Source of the DNA: a virus
Reading direction: 5' to 3' (one strand)
Length of the DNA: 23,104 nucleotides
IMG/VR virus record: IMGVR_UViG_3300033141_001188
Location: 1-23,104 of that record
Under the pieces are notes generated by a model. It did not search any database. It worked only from the letters and a program-made list of their open reading frames with translations, and was not told the origin of the DNA. The position numbers and the translations under genes were made by a program. This document shows positions 8,491 to 15,683 of this stretch, piece by piece. Position 1 is the first letter of the stretch; each line of letters starts with the position of its first letter.

Positions 8491-8853
8491 TTATTTTTTA
8501 TTTAACTCCAACCACAACTTCGCAACACTCTCCTCTGGGGTTTTACCATACATAACTACACTAACACTATCTATTTCAAGTGGGTCTATTGAAGCATTCG
8601 CCACCCATTTGTGTAGATATTTAGATAATGAGTCAAACTCCTCCCCACAAGCATCTATTAGTTCTGATAGGGTTGGTTTCTTATACCATTCTCCACTCAT
8701 ATTATTGGCTCCTTCACTCAATACTAATGTTTCTGCCCACTGTATTGGTATTCCCATTCTAGGGTGTCCAATCTTGGAGTAATACTCATTACCTATAATA
8801 AGTTTCTGTGGAAACCCAGCCTCTTTTAATTCTTTTGCTAATTTGTAGTTCAT
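8491..8853 (-). CDS. Unknown 120-aa protein inside the carbohydrate block
   Basis: I do not recognise an enzyme here. The protein starts with a helix (LAKELKEAGFP), continues through GIPIQWAETLVLSEGAN and WYKKPTLSELIDACGEEF, and ends GKTPEESVAKLWLELNKK. The order KELKEAGFPQ, then PTLSELIxACG, then TPEExVAxLWL is one I associate with small conserved proteins of unknown function in phage and metagenomic sequence. It is joined to the glycosyltransferase upstream by an ATGA overlap (8850-8853) and to gmd downstream by TAATATG, so it is co-translated with sugar genes. That does not prove a sugar role. No membrane segment or metal site is visible. Confidence 0.75.
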   Translation of the reverse strand: MNYKLAKELKEAGFPQKLIIGNEYYSKIGHPRMGIPIQWAETLVLSEGANNMSGEWYKKPTLSELIDACGEEFDSLSKYLHKWVANASIDPLEIDSVSVVMYGKTPEESVAKLWLELNKK

Positions 8854-9770
8854 AATAATTTTAGATATTTAGCTTTTAACTTCTTCCAAGAATTATCTTC
8901 TCCAAACTTCTTACCTTTCCTTGATGTTATTATTATATCACTTTTATAGACTTCTTCTATTTTTTCGGCAATATCTTCTGGGGAAAACTCTGCATAATCA
9001 AATTCAGTTGATAAGGTTTCCTTTCTGTAACTTTTAACTGGTATTAAATATTCTTTTGGTAGCCACTCATTCATTGGAAACCTATCTCCACACATTACAA
9101 CCATTCCTGAAGCATAAGCCTCCTGAATTGGTAAAGACAAACCATTAAAGGCTTCGGGGAATATAAATACATCTCCCTCTGACCATATATCATCAAATTG
9201 ACCCACTCTAACCTCAATTCTTTCGTCATCTACATCATTCATAGGAACTTGCGACCTTATTATCAACTTAACAGGGCTTTTTACCCACTTAAATGCCTCT
9301 ATAAGCTCCTTAGTCCCATTACGCCCTCCCAAACCACCATTTCCAGCATTATGCACAAAGACGAGTGCTTTTTGCCTCTCTCTCCATTTAATATGTTTAG
9401 GTATTGGAACGTTTATTCGTATTCCTTTTGGATAATACTGTTGGTCTAAATCAGAGGGGGTTAAGATAACATCTGGGAAGTATATTAGGGGATAATTGGT
9501 GCATTCATACATAGGCATTAATACTGTCTTAACCTTTTTAGCTCTTGCCTTTAATATAATAGTCCAATCAAAAGGAGTTTCAAAGAATAGGATAGTATCA
9601 CAATCTAATAAGTCCTCCATCTTATCTACCCTATTGTTATACCAATCATAATGATTTTTCCTAGAAGAATGGGGATATACAAAAACCTTATCTATAACTC
9701 CATTGTCATAGAAGTCTTTGGCTAGATAACCTAGTCCCTGATTAGTTGCTAATACTACTGCTCCAATCAT
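8850..9770 (-). CDS. Glycosyltransferase, GT-B fold (GT4-like), 306 aa
   Basis: The N-terminal half shows alternating strands and helices of a Rossmann-like domain (GAVVLATNQGLGYLAKDFY). The C-terminal half begins with ALVFVHNAGNGGLGGRNGT (about residues 135-153), the nucleotide-sugar phosphate-binding region seen in GT4 enzymes. It also carries DVFIFPEAFNGLSLPIQEA, the acidic E-x-F-G-L-x-x-x-E-A type motif that contacts the donor sugar. No transmembrane segment or signal peptide is visible, so it should act in the cytoplasm. The start overlaps the end of the preceding glycosyltransferase gene by 29 bases. Donor and acceptor cannot be read from the sequence; the neighbouring gmd and aminotransferase suggest a GDP-activated 6-deoxy sugar. 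Confidence 0.85.
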   Translation of the reverse strand: MIGAVVLATNQGLGYLAKDFYDNGVIDKVFVYPHSSRKNHYDWYNNRVDKMEDLLDCDTILFFETPFDWTIILKARAKKVKTVLMPMYECTNYPLIYFPDVILTPSDLDQQYYPKGIRINVPIPKHIKWRERQKALVFVHNAGNGGLGGRNGTKELIEAFKWVKSPVKLIIRSQVPMNDVDDERIEVRVGQFDDIWSEGDVFIFPEAFNGLSLPIQEAYASGMVVMCGDRFPMNEWLPKEYLIPVKSYRKETLSTEFDYAEFSPEDIAEKIEEVYKSDIIITSRKGKKFGEDNSWKKLKAKYLKLL

Positions 9771-10731
9771 TTAAGTATTGTTTTAACGCTTCTTCCTTTT
9801 CTCCTGTCCACTCTGTTAATTTCTTCCAATGTCTATAACCCTGCTGACCTATCTTTTGGTTAAACTCTGGGTCTTTTAATTTCTCTACAATTTCCTTTAT
9901 CTCCTCAACGGCTTTAGGCATTTCGTTTTCCATATCCTCTATAATGATTCTTGGGTCTTTCTTATCCTGTTTAAAGACACTATCTCCCCAAGTCATACAG
10001 GTATCTCCATTAATATATAAATCTTCCATTTTCATTCTTGCCGCCAATAGAGAGGGAACTACTACTGGTGTTGCAGTTTCAAATGCTTCATATAAAGCCC
10101 AACCTGGGCAATCACTAGATTTAATATGAATAAAGCAATTAGCATTAGTAAGTAATTCTTCAACTTGTGTATTTTGTATCTTTCCTGCTGGGGAACGATT
10201 ATCTCCATAAATACGAAGCCCCGTTGCTTCAATTATGGGATTAATCCAATCTTTATAACCCCAATTATAAGCATTGTGTAATAATCCTATTGGAGAGTCC
10301 TTACCCATCTCTGTTTTAGGAGTGTAATCATCAACTGGAGGCGACCAAACGTGGAAAGCATTTTTAATCCAAAAGTTATTGGTAATAGTCGGGAAGTATA
10401 AACCACAATCCTCATATCCATCACAACCCCCATTAATAATATACAAAGCACCCCTTATCTCAGGATATATCTTTAACATTGATTCTAAATCCCTTTGTTT
10501 TAAATCAAAGAAGATGTCAGCACCCTCTACTGTATCTATTGGTTTAATTTTTGCCATATTATATCCCATTGATTTTAATAAATCAGAAGTTACTCCTCCT
10601 TTATAACCTTTTTCCTGATATTTTCTTATTGCTTCATCTGTAAGCATAAAGACCTCATATCCTATTTTTTCTAACATAAAGGCTAGACTCTCTGCTGGTT
10701 TTGTATCTATTCCTGTTATTACTGCTTTCAT
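9742..10731 (-). CDS. Putative GT-B glycosyltransferase (329 aa)
   Basis: The protein begins with a Rossmann-type strand-loop-helix (MKAVITGIDTKPAESLAFML). It has a middle region with aromatic residues (FHVWSPPVDDYTP; GLLHNAYNWGYKDW). The C-terminal ELLTNANCFIHIKSSDCPG plus WALYEAFETATPVVVPS matches the donor-binding end of GT4-type enzymes, where an acidic residue pair spaced along a helix holds the sugar nucleotide. It overlaps the GT-A gene before it by ATGA (10728-10731) and the next glycosyltransferase by 29 bases, so all three are probably made together. The N-terminal domain is more divergent than in well-known families, so substrate and exact CAZy family are unclear. No membrane segment is visible. 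Confidence 0.78.
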   Translation of the reverse strand: MKAVITGIDTKPAESLAFMLEKIGYEVFMLTDEAIRKYQEKGYKGGVTSDLLKSMGYNMAKIKPIDTVEGADIFFDLKQRDLESMLKIYPEIRGALYIINGGCDGYEDCGLYFPTITNNFWIKNAFHVWSPPVDDYTPKTEMGKDSPIGLLHNAYNWGYKDWINPIIEATGLRIYGDNRSPAGKIQNTQVEELLTNANCFIHIKSSDCPGWALYEAFETATPVVVPSLLAARMKMEDLYINGDTCMTWGDSVFKQDKKDPRIIIEDMENEMPKAVEEIKEIVEKLKDPEFNQKIGQQGYRHWKKLTEWTGEKEEALKQYLNDWSSSISN

Positions 10732-11411
10732 TTTTTTGTTAAGTTAAATTGTTTATAATCTGCTAATTCTACCTCTATTTCTGGGTTAGTGATATAGTCC
10801 CAAAAATCATAAGGTTGTTTACCTACTGCTCTTGTGTAATTATCGTTCCATCGTTTCTTATGGTGTTCTCTTAATTCTTCTGTGGAATATCCATAATGAA
10901 CTATTACTGATTTACCATAATGTCTTTTATATGCTTTATCTACCTTACTTTTTACAAAATGAAACGGAGATACTATTATTTTATCTCTCCACCTCCAGTC
11001 TTCTTGTGTATAATAAGCTCTTTCCCTTAACCAAGCTGTAAACATAGGAAATTGAATTACCTTTGCCCCCTTTTCTTCTGCATCTTTAAAGTCTTGTTGT
11101 AGGTTTGCTGATATATCCCACCTCTCATCTATATCCCAATGAAATGCCCACTTATAACCTAATTCCTTGAGAGCATAGAAAGGGTTTTGTCTAAATGATT
11201 CTAAGTATGGTTCGGTTTCTTCTTTAATCCATACTGTATTTTTAAAGTCCTTTATCTTTTGTTTGGTTTTGTCTGAACAATGGTCTAGTTGCCAAGCAAT
11301 ATCAACATCTATCATTTCTGCATTAACAAGAAAATCATCTAACCAGATGGTATCTTCTTCACAGAACATTACATAAGCTCCTATACGATTATTATTGGTT
11401 TGTCTCTCCAT
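10728..11411 (-). CDS. Putative GT-A-type glycosyltransferase (227 aa)
   Basis: The protein opens with IGAYVMFCEEDTIWLDDFL (10-28), a strand and loop like those of GT2-related enzymes that sense donor nucleotide. It carries FHWDIDERWD near residues 90-99, with Asp93 and Asp95 forming the DxD metal-binding motif. Later segments (VIQFPMFTAWLRERAYY, then HYGKSVIVHYGY) fit the acceptor half of a small GT-A domain. The first ATG lies inside the end of the preceding ParB-methyltransferase gene (31-base overlap). A later in-frame ATG at codon 15 would cut into the first strand, so I keep the first. Substrate unknown. Two GT-B genes follow it directly. Confidence 0.75.
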   Translation of the reverse strand: MERQTNNNRIGAYVMFCEEDTIWLDDFLVNAEMIDVDIAWQLDHCSDKTKQKIKDFKNTVWIKEETEPYLESFRQNPFYALKELGYKWAFHWDIDERWDISANLQQDFKDAEEKGAKVIQFPMFTAWLRERAYYTQEDWRWRDKIIVSPFHFVKSKVDKAYKRHYGKSVIVHYGYSTEELREHHKKRWNDNYTRAVGKQPYDFWDYITNPEIEVELADYKQFNLTKK

Positions 11412-12424
11412 TCTATTTCTTTAAAAATTTTAAATCCACACTCTTTTAAAAGAGCTTTTAAGTCATCGGGGTGGGAAGTATAATATATATCCCTCTCCTT
11501 TTCTTTCCTTAAATTACATTGGAAAATTATCCTTTTACCCTTAAACTTTTCCAATACTGCTTTCTGTTTAGCTTTCGGTATATGGTAGAGGACGTTCAAC
11601 ATTAAAATAGTGTCTGCTGTTTTTGTGGTTTCCTCTATAAGTTCTTCGTGAAATTCAATAGGTAAATCTTTCTTATCACAATATTCAAAGATTAATTTAT
11701 TCAACCAAGCATTATGAGTATAGTTTAAATCTATTCCTGTAACCTTATATCCTTGCCGAGCTAACTGTATTCCAATGTAGCCCTCATTACAACCTAAATC
11801 TAAAATAGTCTCCCCTTTAATGAAAGGTATAAACAAATCCCATCTACCAGCATTTTCCGTATAAACCTCCCCTCCATCTGGGATATTCCACATTCCATTA
11901 GGATATTCAAACTGGTAATACTCTTTACCTGATGACATCCACCTTGCTTTAATCTTTCTTTCTATAAAGTCATCATCTATATCTTTCCAATGAAACTTAT
12001 GTAAGACTGCCCTTACTTTCTTAATACCGAGATACATAGCTATTTTAGTTCTGAATGAACCATCTAGTCTTTCTCCCGTTATCTCACAATGAACTGGCTC
12101 TAATATTCCATTTTCTCTTATATTGTAAAGAAGTTTAGGAAGCCTATCAATCCTAGATTTAACATCTTCCCCTTTATATCCATAAATATGATAATACTCT
12201 GATTTAGTATAGTCATAGTTTATATTTCCATCTAAACCTCTCAACATATCTATAAATTCATCTGGGGAGTGTTCATAATATTTAGCTGTCCCCTCCTCAC
12301 AGACAATACATTTATGGTCAGGATTCTTCTGAAAAGATAAGGGGTTAATCTCTATTTCTTCCCCCTCTTGTTCCATAAGCAAATCCCTTTCGCTTTTTCT
12401 AGTTGTATGGTTACCAAAAAACAT
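11381..12424 (-). CDS. ParB/Srx-like domain fused to a class I methyltransferase (347 aa)
   Basis: Two domains are visible. Residues about 85-145 read NIRENGILEPVHCEITGERLDG... then FRTKIAMYLGIKKVRAVL. This matches the ParB/Srx fold core, where a family member states a parameter, stores it as a DG-x-x-R segment and follows with an LG-x-x-x-V helix-strand. Residues about 200-345 form a SAM-dependent methyltransferase, with motif I LDLGCNEGYIGIQLA (208-222), acidic motif II VTGIDLNYTH, and ILMLNVLYHI as motif IV. A Cys pair (CIVC, 39-42) precedes both domains. The gene is 8 bases downstream of another methyltransferase gene and overlaps a glycosyltransferase gene. Methylation of a sugar or of modified DNA is possible. 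The fusion itself is the notable point. Confidence 0.82.
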   Translation of the reverse strand: MFFGNHTTRKSERDLLMEQEGEEIEINPLSFQKNPDHKCIVCEEGTAKYYEHSPDEFIDMLRGLDGNINYDYTKSEYYHIYGYKGEDVKSRIDRLPKLLYNIRENGILEPVHCEITGERLDGSFRTKIAMYLGIKKVRAVLHKFHWKDIDDDFIERKIKARWMSSGKEYYQFEYPNGMWNIPDGGEVYTENAGRWDLFIPFIKGETILDLGCNEGYIGIQLARQGYKVTGIDLNYTHNAWLNKLIFEYCDKKDLPIEFHEELIEETTKTADTILMLNVLYHIPKAKQKAVLEKFKGKRIIFQCNLRKEKERDIYYTSHPDDLKALLKECGFKIFKEIEWRDKPIIIV

Positions 12425-12432
12425 AATGTTAT

Positions 12433-12933
12433 TTAATTTAATTTGTTAAATATTGATGGGTCGGTATATTCTAATAATAACACCTCTTTTGCAACTCGCA
12501 GTAATTCCTTTTCCATTTTGTCCCATACAGCACCTCCTAATTGACCTACTACCATATTCTTTATTGATACACATATAGCGATATCAAATTCATTATCTTT
12601 GAAAGGTAGTTTTTTTAAATCCCCTATAATAAACTCTTTATCAGGATATAATTCTTTTGCCTTTTCTATAAAATCAGGAGAGAAGTCAATACCCACATAA
12701 TTAGTAAACCATTCAGAACTTCTACCATAACCACAACCAGCGTCTAATACTTTCTTATCTCTATATTGTCCTAGTATCTTTTTATGTTCTTCGGCGATTC
12801 TCTCCCATTCATCTTGATTTACTAAATATACAGACTCGTGTTTTAAATCGTCATTTTCGTGTTTAGCATCTCTTTCAAAAGACTTATCTACTCTATATTT
12901 CCAGTAACTTATTTTTTCTATTGGTTGTCTCAT
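12433..12933 (-). CDS. Class I SAM-dependent methyltransferase (166 aa)
   Basis: A compact Rossmann methyltransferase. Motif I is KVLDAGCGYGRSSEWF (61-76), the following acidic strand is VGIDFSPDFIEKA (80-92), and the post-II region reads GDLKKLPFKDNEFDIAICVS (105-124), the usual order for SAM-binding enzymes of the UbiE/COQ5 type. At 166 residues it lacks most of the C-terminal substrate-binding additions and ends soon after the core. Substrate cannot be told. Its setting between a sulfotransferase-like gene and a ParB-methyltransferase gene, within a sugar block, favours O-methylation of a sugar, but nucleic acid or small-molecule targets remain open. The start is two bases after the upstream stop (TAATTATG). 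Confidence 0.88.
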   Translation of the reverse strand: MRQPIEKISYWKYRVDKSFERDAKHENDDLKHESVYLVNQDEWERIAEEHKKILGQYRDKKVLDAGCGYGRSSEWFTNYVGIDFSPDFIEKAKELYPDKEFIIGDLKKLPFKDNEFDIAICVSIKNMVVGQLGGAVWDKMEKELLRVAKEVLLLEYTDPSIFNKLN

Positions 12934-12935
12934 AA

Positions 12936-13424
12936 TTAAAAATGTTTATATCTTGGTTTAATAAATTCTATTGCCTCGTCTAATCTCTTAATGTCAAACA
13001 TAGCCAACACTTCGTGGGGTTTATTTATTAAGTCTTCAAAGGGGATTTCTATTGGTTTTAACTTCCTTGCCTCCTTGTTAAACTTTATTATACTTCTCCT
13101 TGCCTTTTCAATATCTCCATCTCCCTTTAATTGAACTGCTATTGATTTAGATTGTGAATCCTCATCTCTTGTCATTAATATTATAGTTTCATCTCCCCTA
13201 GTTCTGATAGGTAATCCTGTTCTCTTATGATTTCCCTTAGTTCTTATCTCCCCTTTAGTTTCTAAATAACCACAAACACCCTCTCCAGCACTCATACAGG
13301 CTATTCTTTTAGGTGGTCTATGGCCAGGGAATCTCCAACCACCCTTAACAAGAGCACCAGCTAATGCAGAAGTTCCACATCTACCTCTACCTAATATTAA
13401 GATTGGTTGTCTAATTCTTGGCAT
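12936..13424 (-). CDS. Miniature sulfotransferase-like P-loop protein (162 aa)
   Basis: The N-terminus reads PILILGRGRCGTSALAGAL, matching the 5'-phosphosulfate-binding loop of PAPS-dependent sulfotransferases (residues 12-19), which differs from a kinase Walker A by ending in TS. A second hallmark is MTRDEDSQSKS: Arg86 and Ser94 are spaced R-x7-S, as in the 3'-phosphate-binding site. Near the C-terminus IEIPFEDLINKPHEVL fits the closing strand and helix of that fold. At 162 residues it is much shorter than the usual 250-300, having lost part of the acceptor-binding region. It overlaps the two-domain glycosyltransferase gene by 28 bases. A sulfated glycan product is inferred; loss of activity is possible. 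Confidence 0.75.
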   Translation of the reverse strand: MPRIRQPILILGRGRCGTSALAGALVKGGWRFPGHRPPKRIACMSAGEGVCGYLETKGEIRTKGNHKRTGLPIRTRGDETIILMTRDEDSQSKSIAVQLKGDGDIEKARRSIIKFNKEARKLKPIEIPFEDLINKPHEVLAMFDIKRLDEAIEFIKPRYKHF

Positions 13425-15106
13425 AGTTTTTTACATTTGTGCTTCATTAAATAATTCTTTTTGACCCATTCAAGATTTTTATTAATAATTTCCTCCCTCT
13501 CCTTAGGATTTTGTTTATAGTGTCCTATTTTATCCTTTAGGTCTTGATAGTTCCCTCTTTCATAGGTTACTAAATAAGGATATTCCTTTTCTATACCCTC
13601 AACATAAACGTGGATAAGGAAACCTCCTCTCCCTAAAGTTTCAACCACCCTATTTGACCAATAGTTAGGGCTGTAAACACTATCTCCAACTACCACCTTT
13701 GTCTTACTATATAATTGATTAAGTTTAGGTCCTCTAACTTCATCAGGGTCATCTTTACCAAACCAATGGAAGTCAAAGTCCTTATCAACCTTTCTTAATA
13801 TATCATTCCTTTCGGAGTTATGAACATTGAAAGTTCCAACGAATATAACATCATATTCCTTTTTAGCTTCTATTTTATAACAATCTAGTTTATGTATTCC
13901 CTGTCTTATACAAGTGTGGTCTATATCCACAGACTTCCATTCTTCTTTGTGTCCTCCATCTGAGGTAAATACCTTATCTGCCCTAAACATATTTCCATTT
14001 TTAATTATATATTCCCTTTTATAACCCCAATATAAATCCCACACCCAACATACTGTCTTAATATTATTAATATTACAGTAATCAATAATCTTAGATGCCT
14101 GTGGTGTTTGTAATTTAGCCCACAAGACTACATCAGGCTCAAACATTTCTAATTGTTGTATTATCTTTGGGTCTCTTTCGGTTATTCTTCCTACATCGTG
14201 TCCTAATGACTCAAAGGCTGTATATTTAGGCATTTCTTCCACTAATTTGAATCCCATTCCTTTGTATTTTCTTTTTAATTGCATACTAATAAATTTTTCG
14301 GGAACTGGGAATGTTAATCCGTCCTTTTCTCTAACAACTAAAAATTCCCTTTTATTCTTCTTCTGCATTGGTAATTCCTTATTAAGTGGTTGGTTTAAAC
14401 TATTAATGTGATTATCTAATTCAAATTGTATCTTCTCTTGATTAAAAGGCTCACAAGTGTTTAAACTTAAAGCCCTATAATAACTTGGGTGTCTATAAAC
14501 TTGATTAGGGTCATATTTCTTATATCTCCTTATCTTTCTCCTCCTATCAACCTCTTTCTTTAAACCATAATGTTTAAGCATAAAAGGGGCGTGGAGGTTT
14601 AAATGATAAGCCCATTTGGGAGCTAAACCACAATGTAAAGGTCTATTCTCAAACTTAAAGAAACCCTCCCCAAGTTTATCTTTCCAACCCCAAGACCAAA
14701 ACCTAACATTCCAAAAAGACCAATCAGACCGATAACCATCATTCCACAAGTTTGCAATATAAACATACCAAGCCTGTCCTTTCCTTGCCCACTCCTCAAG
14801 TTTATCCCTTGTAGCGACCAATTCTTCGTCCATATCAAGACAAACTGTTGCGTCTGGGTTTAATAGGGCAACATTATTCTTTAAAAAGTCCTCTTTCATT
14901 ATATGTTGGTTCTTACCCCACTCCCTATCATCTTCCACTAAATGAAAGCCAAACTCCTTAATTAGGGTTCTCTCCTTATCAGTAATATTATTACCTAATA
15001 TGATTGTCTCATCACATAATTCTTTGAAGGATTTAAAAGCAGTATTTTTCATATACCTACCAGCTTCCCCTCCTCCACAAATTCCGTAACCTACAATTTT
15101 TAACAT
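13397..15106 (-). CDS. Two-domain glycosyltransferase: GT2-like N-terminus, CgeB-like GT-B C-terminus (569 aa)
   Basis: Residues 1-230 resemble a GT-A domain without a membrane anchor. The first strand is MLKIVGYGICGGGEAGRYM, a donor-side segment is CDETIILGNN, and VCLDMDEELV (88-97) carries the DxD-type acidic motif. HLNLHAPFMLKHYG (168-181) is typical of the closing part of such domains. After a basic linker (about 235-260), residues 270-565 form a GT-B glycosyltransferase. DVIFVGTFNVHNSERNDIL (419-437) and NRVVETLGRGGFLIH (485-499) match the CgeB-like C-terminal domain. One polypeptide may thus add two sugars in sequence. It is the first gene of the carbohydrate block and overlaps both neighbours (7 and 28 bases). 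Confidence 0.8.
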   Translation of the reverse strand: MLKIVGYGICGGGEAGRYMKNTAFKSFKELCDETIILGNNITDKERTLIKEFGFHLVEDDREWGKNQHIMKEDFLKNNVALLNPDATVCLDMDEELVATRDKLEEWARKGQAWYVYIANLWNDGYRSDWSFWNVRFWSWGWKDKLGEGFFKFENRPLHCGLAPKWAYHLNLHAPFMLKHYGLKKEVDRRRKIRRYKKYDPNQVYRHPSYYRALSLNTCEPFNQEKIQFELDNHINSLNQPLNKELPMQKKNKREFLVVREKDGLTFPVPEKFISMQLKRKYKGMGFKLVEEMPKYTAFESLGHDVGRITERDPKIIQQLEMFEPDVVLWAKLQTPQASKIIDYCNINNIKTVCWVWDLYWGYKREYIIKNGNMFRADKVFTSDGGHKEEWKSVDIDHTCIRQGIHKLDCYKIEAKKEYDVIFVGTFNVHNSERNDILRKVDKDFDFHWFGKDDPDEVRGPKLNQLYSKTKVVVGDSVYSPNYWSNRVVETLGRGGFLIHVYVEGIEKEYPYLVTYERGNYQDLKDKIGHYKQNPKEREEIINKNLEWVKKNYLMKHKCKKLCQELDNQS

Positions 15107-15426
15107 AATCCGTTATCTTTATGTGAGTGGCATTTATGGCAAAGAGCTTCCCAATCGTTTAGGTCTCTCTTATATTCGCCCGAAATGTTTGCCCACTCAA
15201 TAATTCTCCTTCCCTTTCCGTCCCATATTTTGCCACACATATTACATACAGTTGGTGTTTCCTTGTTGCGTTCAACCCACATATGTAATGCACGATATTT
15301 TACGTTATCTCCCTTCCACATTCCGTGAGTTTCTCCTTTTCGGTCTTTTCTTTCGTTATATCTACCAGTCCAATAACTTAAACCCTTAATAAATCTTCCT
15401 TTTTTATCTCTTATTACAGAGTGCAT
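15100..15426 (-). CDS. HNH-type zinc-binding protein (putative endonuclease), 108 aa
   Basis: Two Cys pairs are placed as in a treble-clef HNH fold: CNMC (61-64) and CHKC followed by His100 (96-100). Between them lies EWANISGEYKRDLNDWEALC, with the Asn seen in related HNH-like phage proteins. The usual double His at the catalytic strand is not obvious (EWANISG instead), so nuclease activity is uncertain. The first 40 residues (IRDKKGRFIKG... THGMWKGD) are basic and resemble the NUMOD-type DNA-binding leaders of homing endonucleases. The gene sits exactly where head genes end and sugar genes start, overlapping both neighbours. That place fits a mobile gene or a remnant of one. Confidence 0.75.
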   Translation of the reverse strand: MHSVIRDKKGRFIKGLSYWTGRYNERKDRKGETHGMWKGDNVKYRALHMWVERNKETPTVCNMCGKIWDGKGRRIIEWANISGEYKRDLNDWEALCHKCHSHKDNGLC

Positions 15427-15683
15427 AGGTAATCGTAATATTTCTTTTTATATATTCTATTATCTTTCATAGGGTGTAATTGTTGTAACTTCAATTTCTC
15501 CAAGTTTTCAATCATAGCTTCCCTCTGTTCCTTATTCTTTTCCTTTTTAGCTTTCTTTAATTTTTCGTCCAAATCATTTTCAACAAATACAATTTGAATT
15601 TCTAATGTAACTACTTCATCTATTACTGCATCAATCTGCTTTTTAAGCACATTGGGCATAGCCTCTTTAATCTTTTCTTCCAT
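15414..15683 (-). CDS. Small coiled-coil protein, function unknown (89 aa)
   Basis: No family was recognised. Residues about 10-70 form one long charged helix with heptad spacing of I, V and L (VIDEVVTLEIQIVFV; LDEKLKKAKKEKNKEQ; MIENLEKLKLQQL), so a dimeric coiled coil is likely. The C-terminal 15 residues are basic and tyrosine-rich (RIYKKKYYDYLCTL). The start lies 17 bases inside the preceding gene and the end overlaps the HNH gene by 13 bases, typical of a packed phage operon. Its place just after the capsid module leaves open a head-maturation or chaperone role. Confidence 0.7.
   Translation of the reverse strand: MEEKIKEAMPNVLKKQIDAVIDEVVTLEIQIVFVENDLDEKLKKAKKEKNKEQREAMIENLEKLKLQQLHPMKDNRIYKKKYYDYLCTL

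Noticed and set aside
8477-8782. Plus-strand open frame of 101 codons
   Set aside because: It is antisense to the 120-aa gene that is joined by overlap and TAATATG to both neighbours. No family features are visible.
14623-14838. Minus-strand 71-codon frame with hydrophobic, glycine-rich sequence
   Set aside because: It is out of frame inside the two-domain glycosyltransferase gene, whose own frame carries clear motifs.
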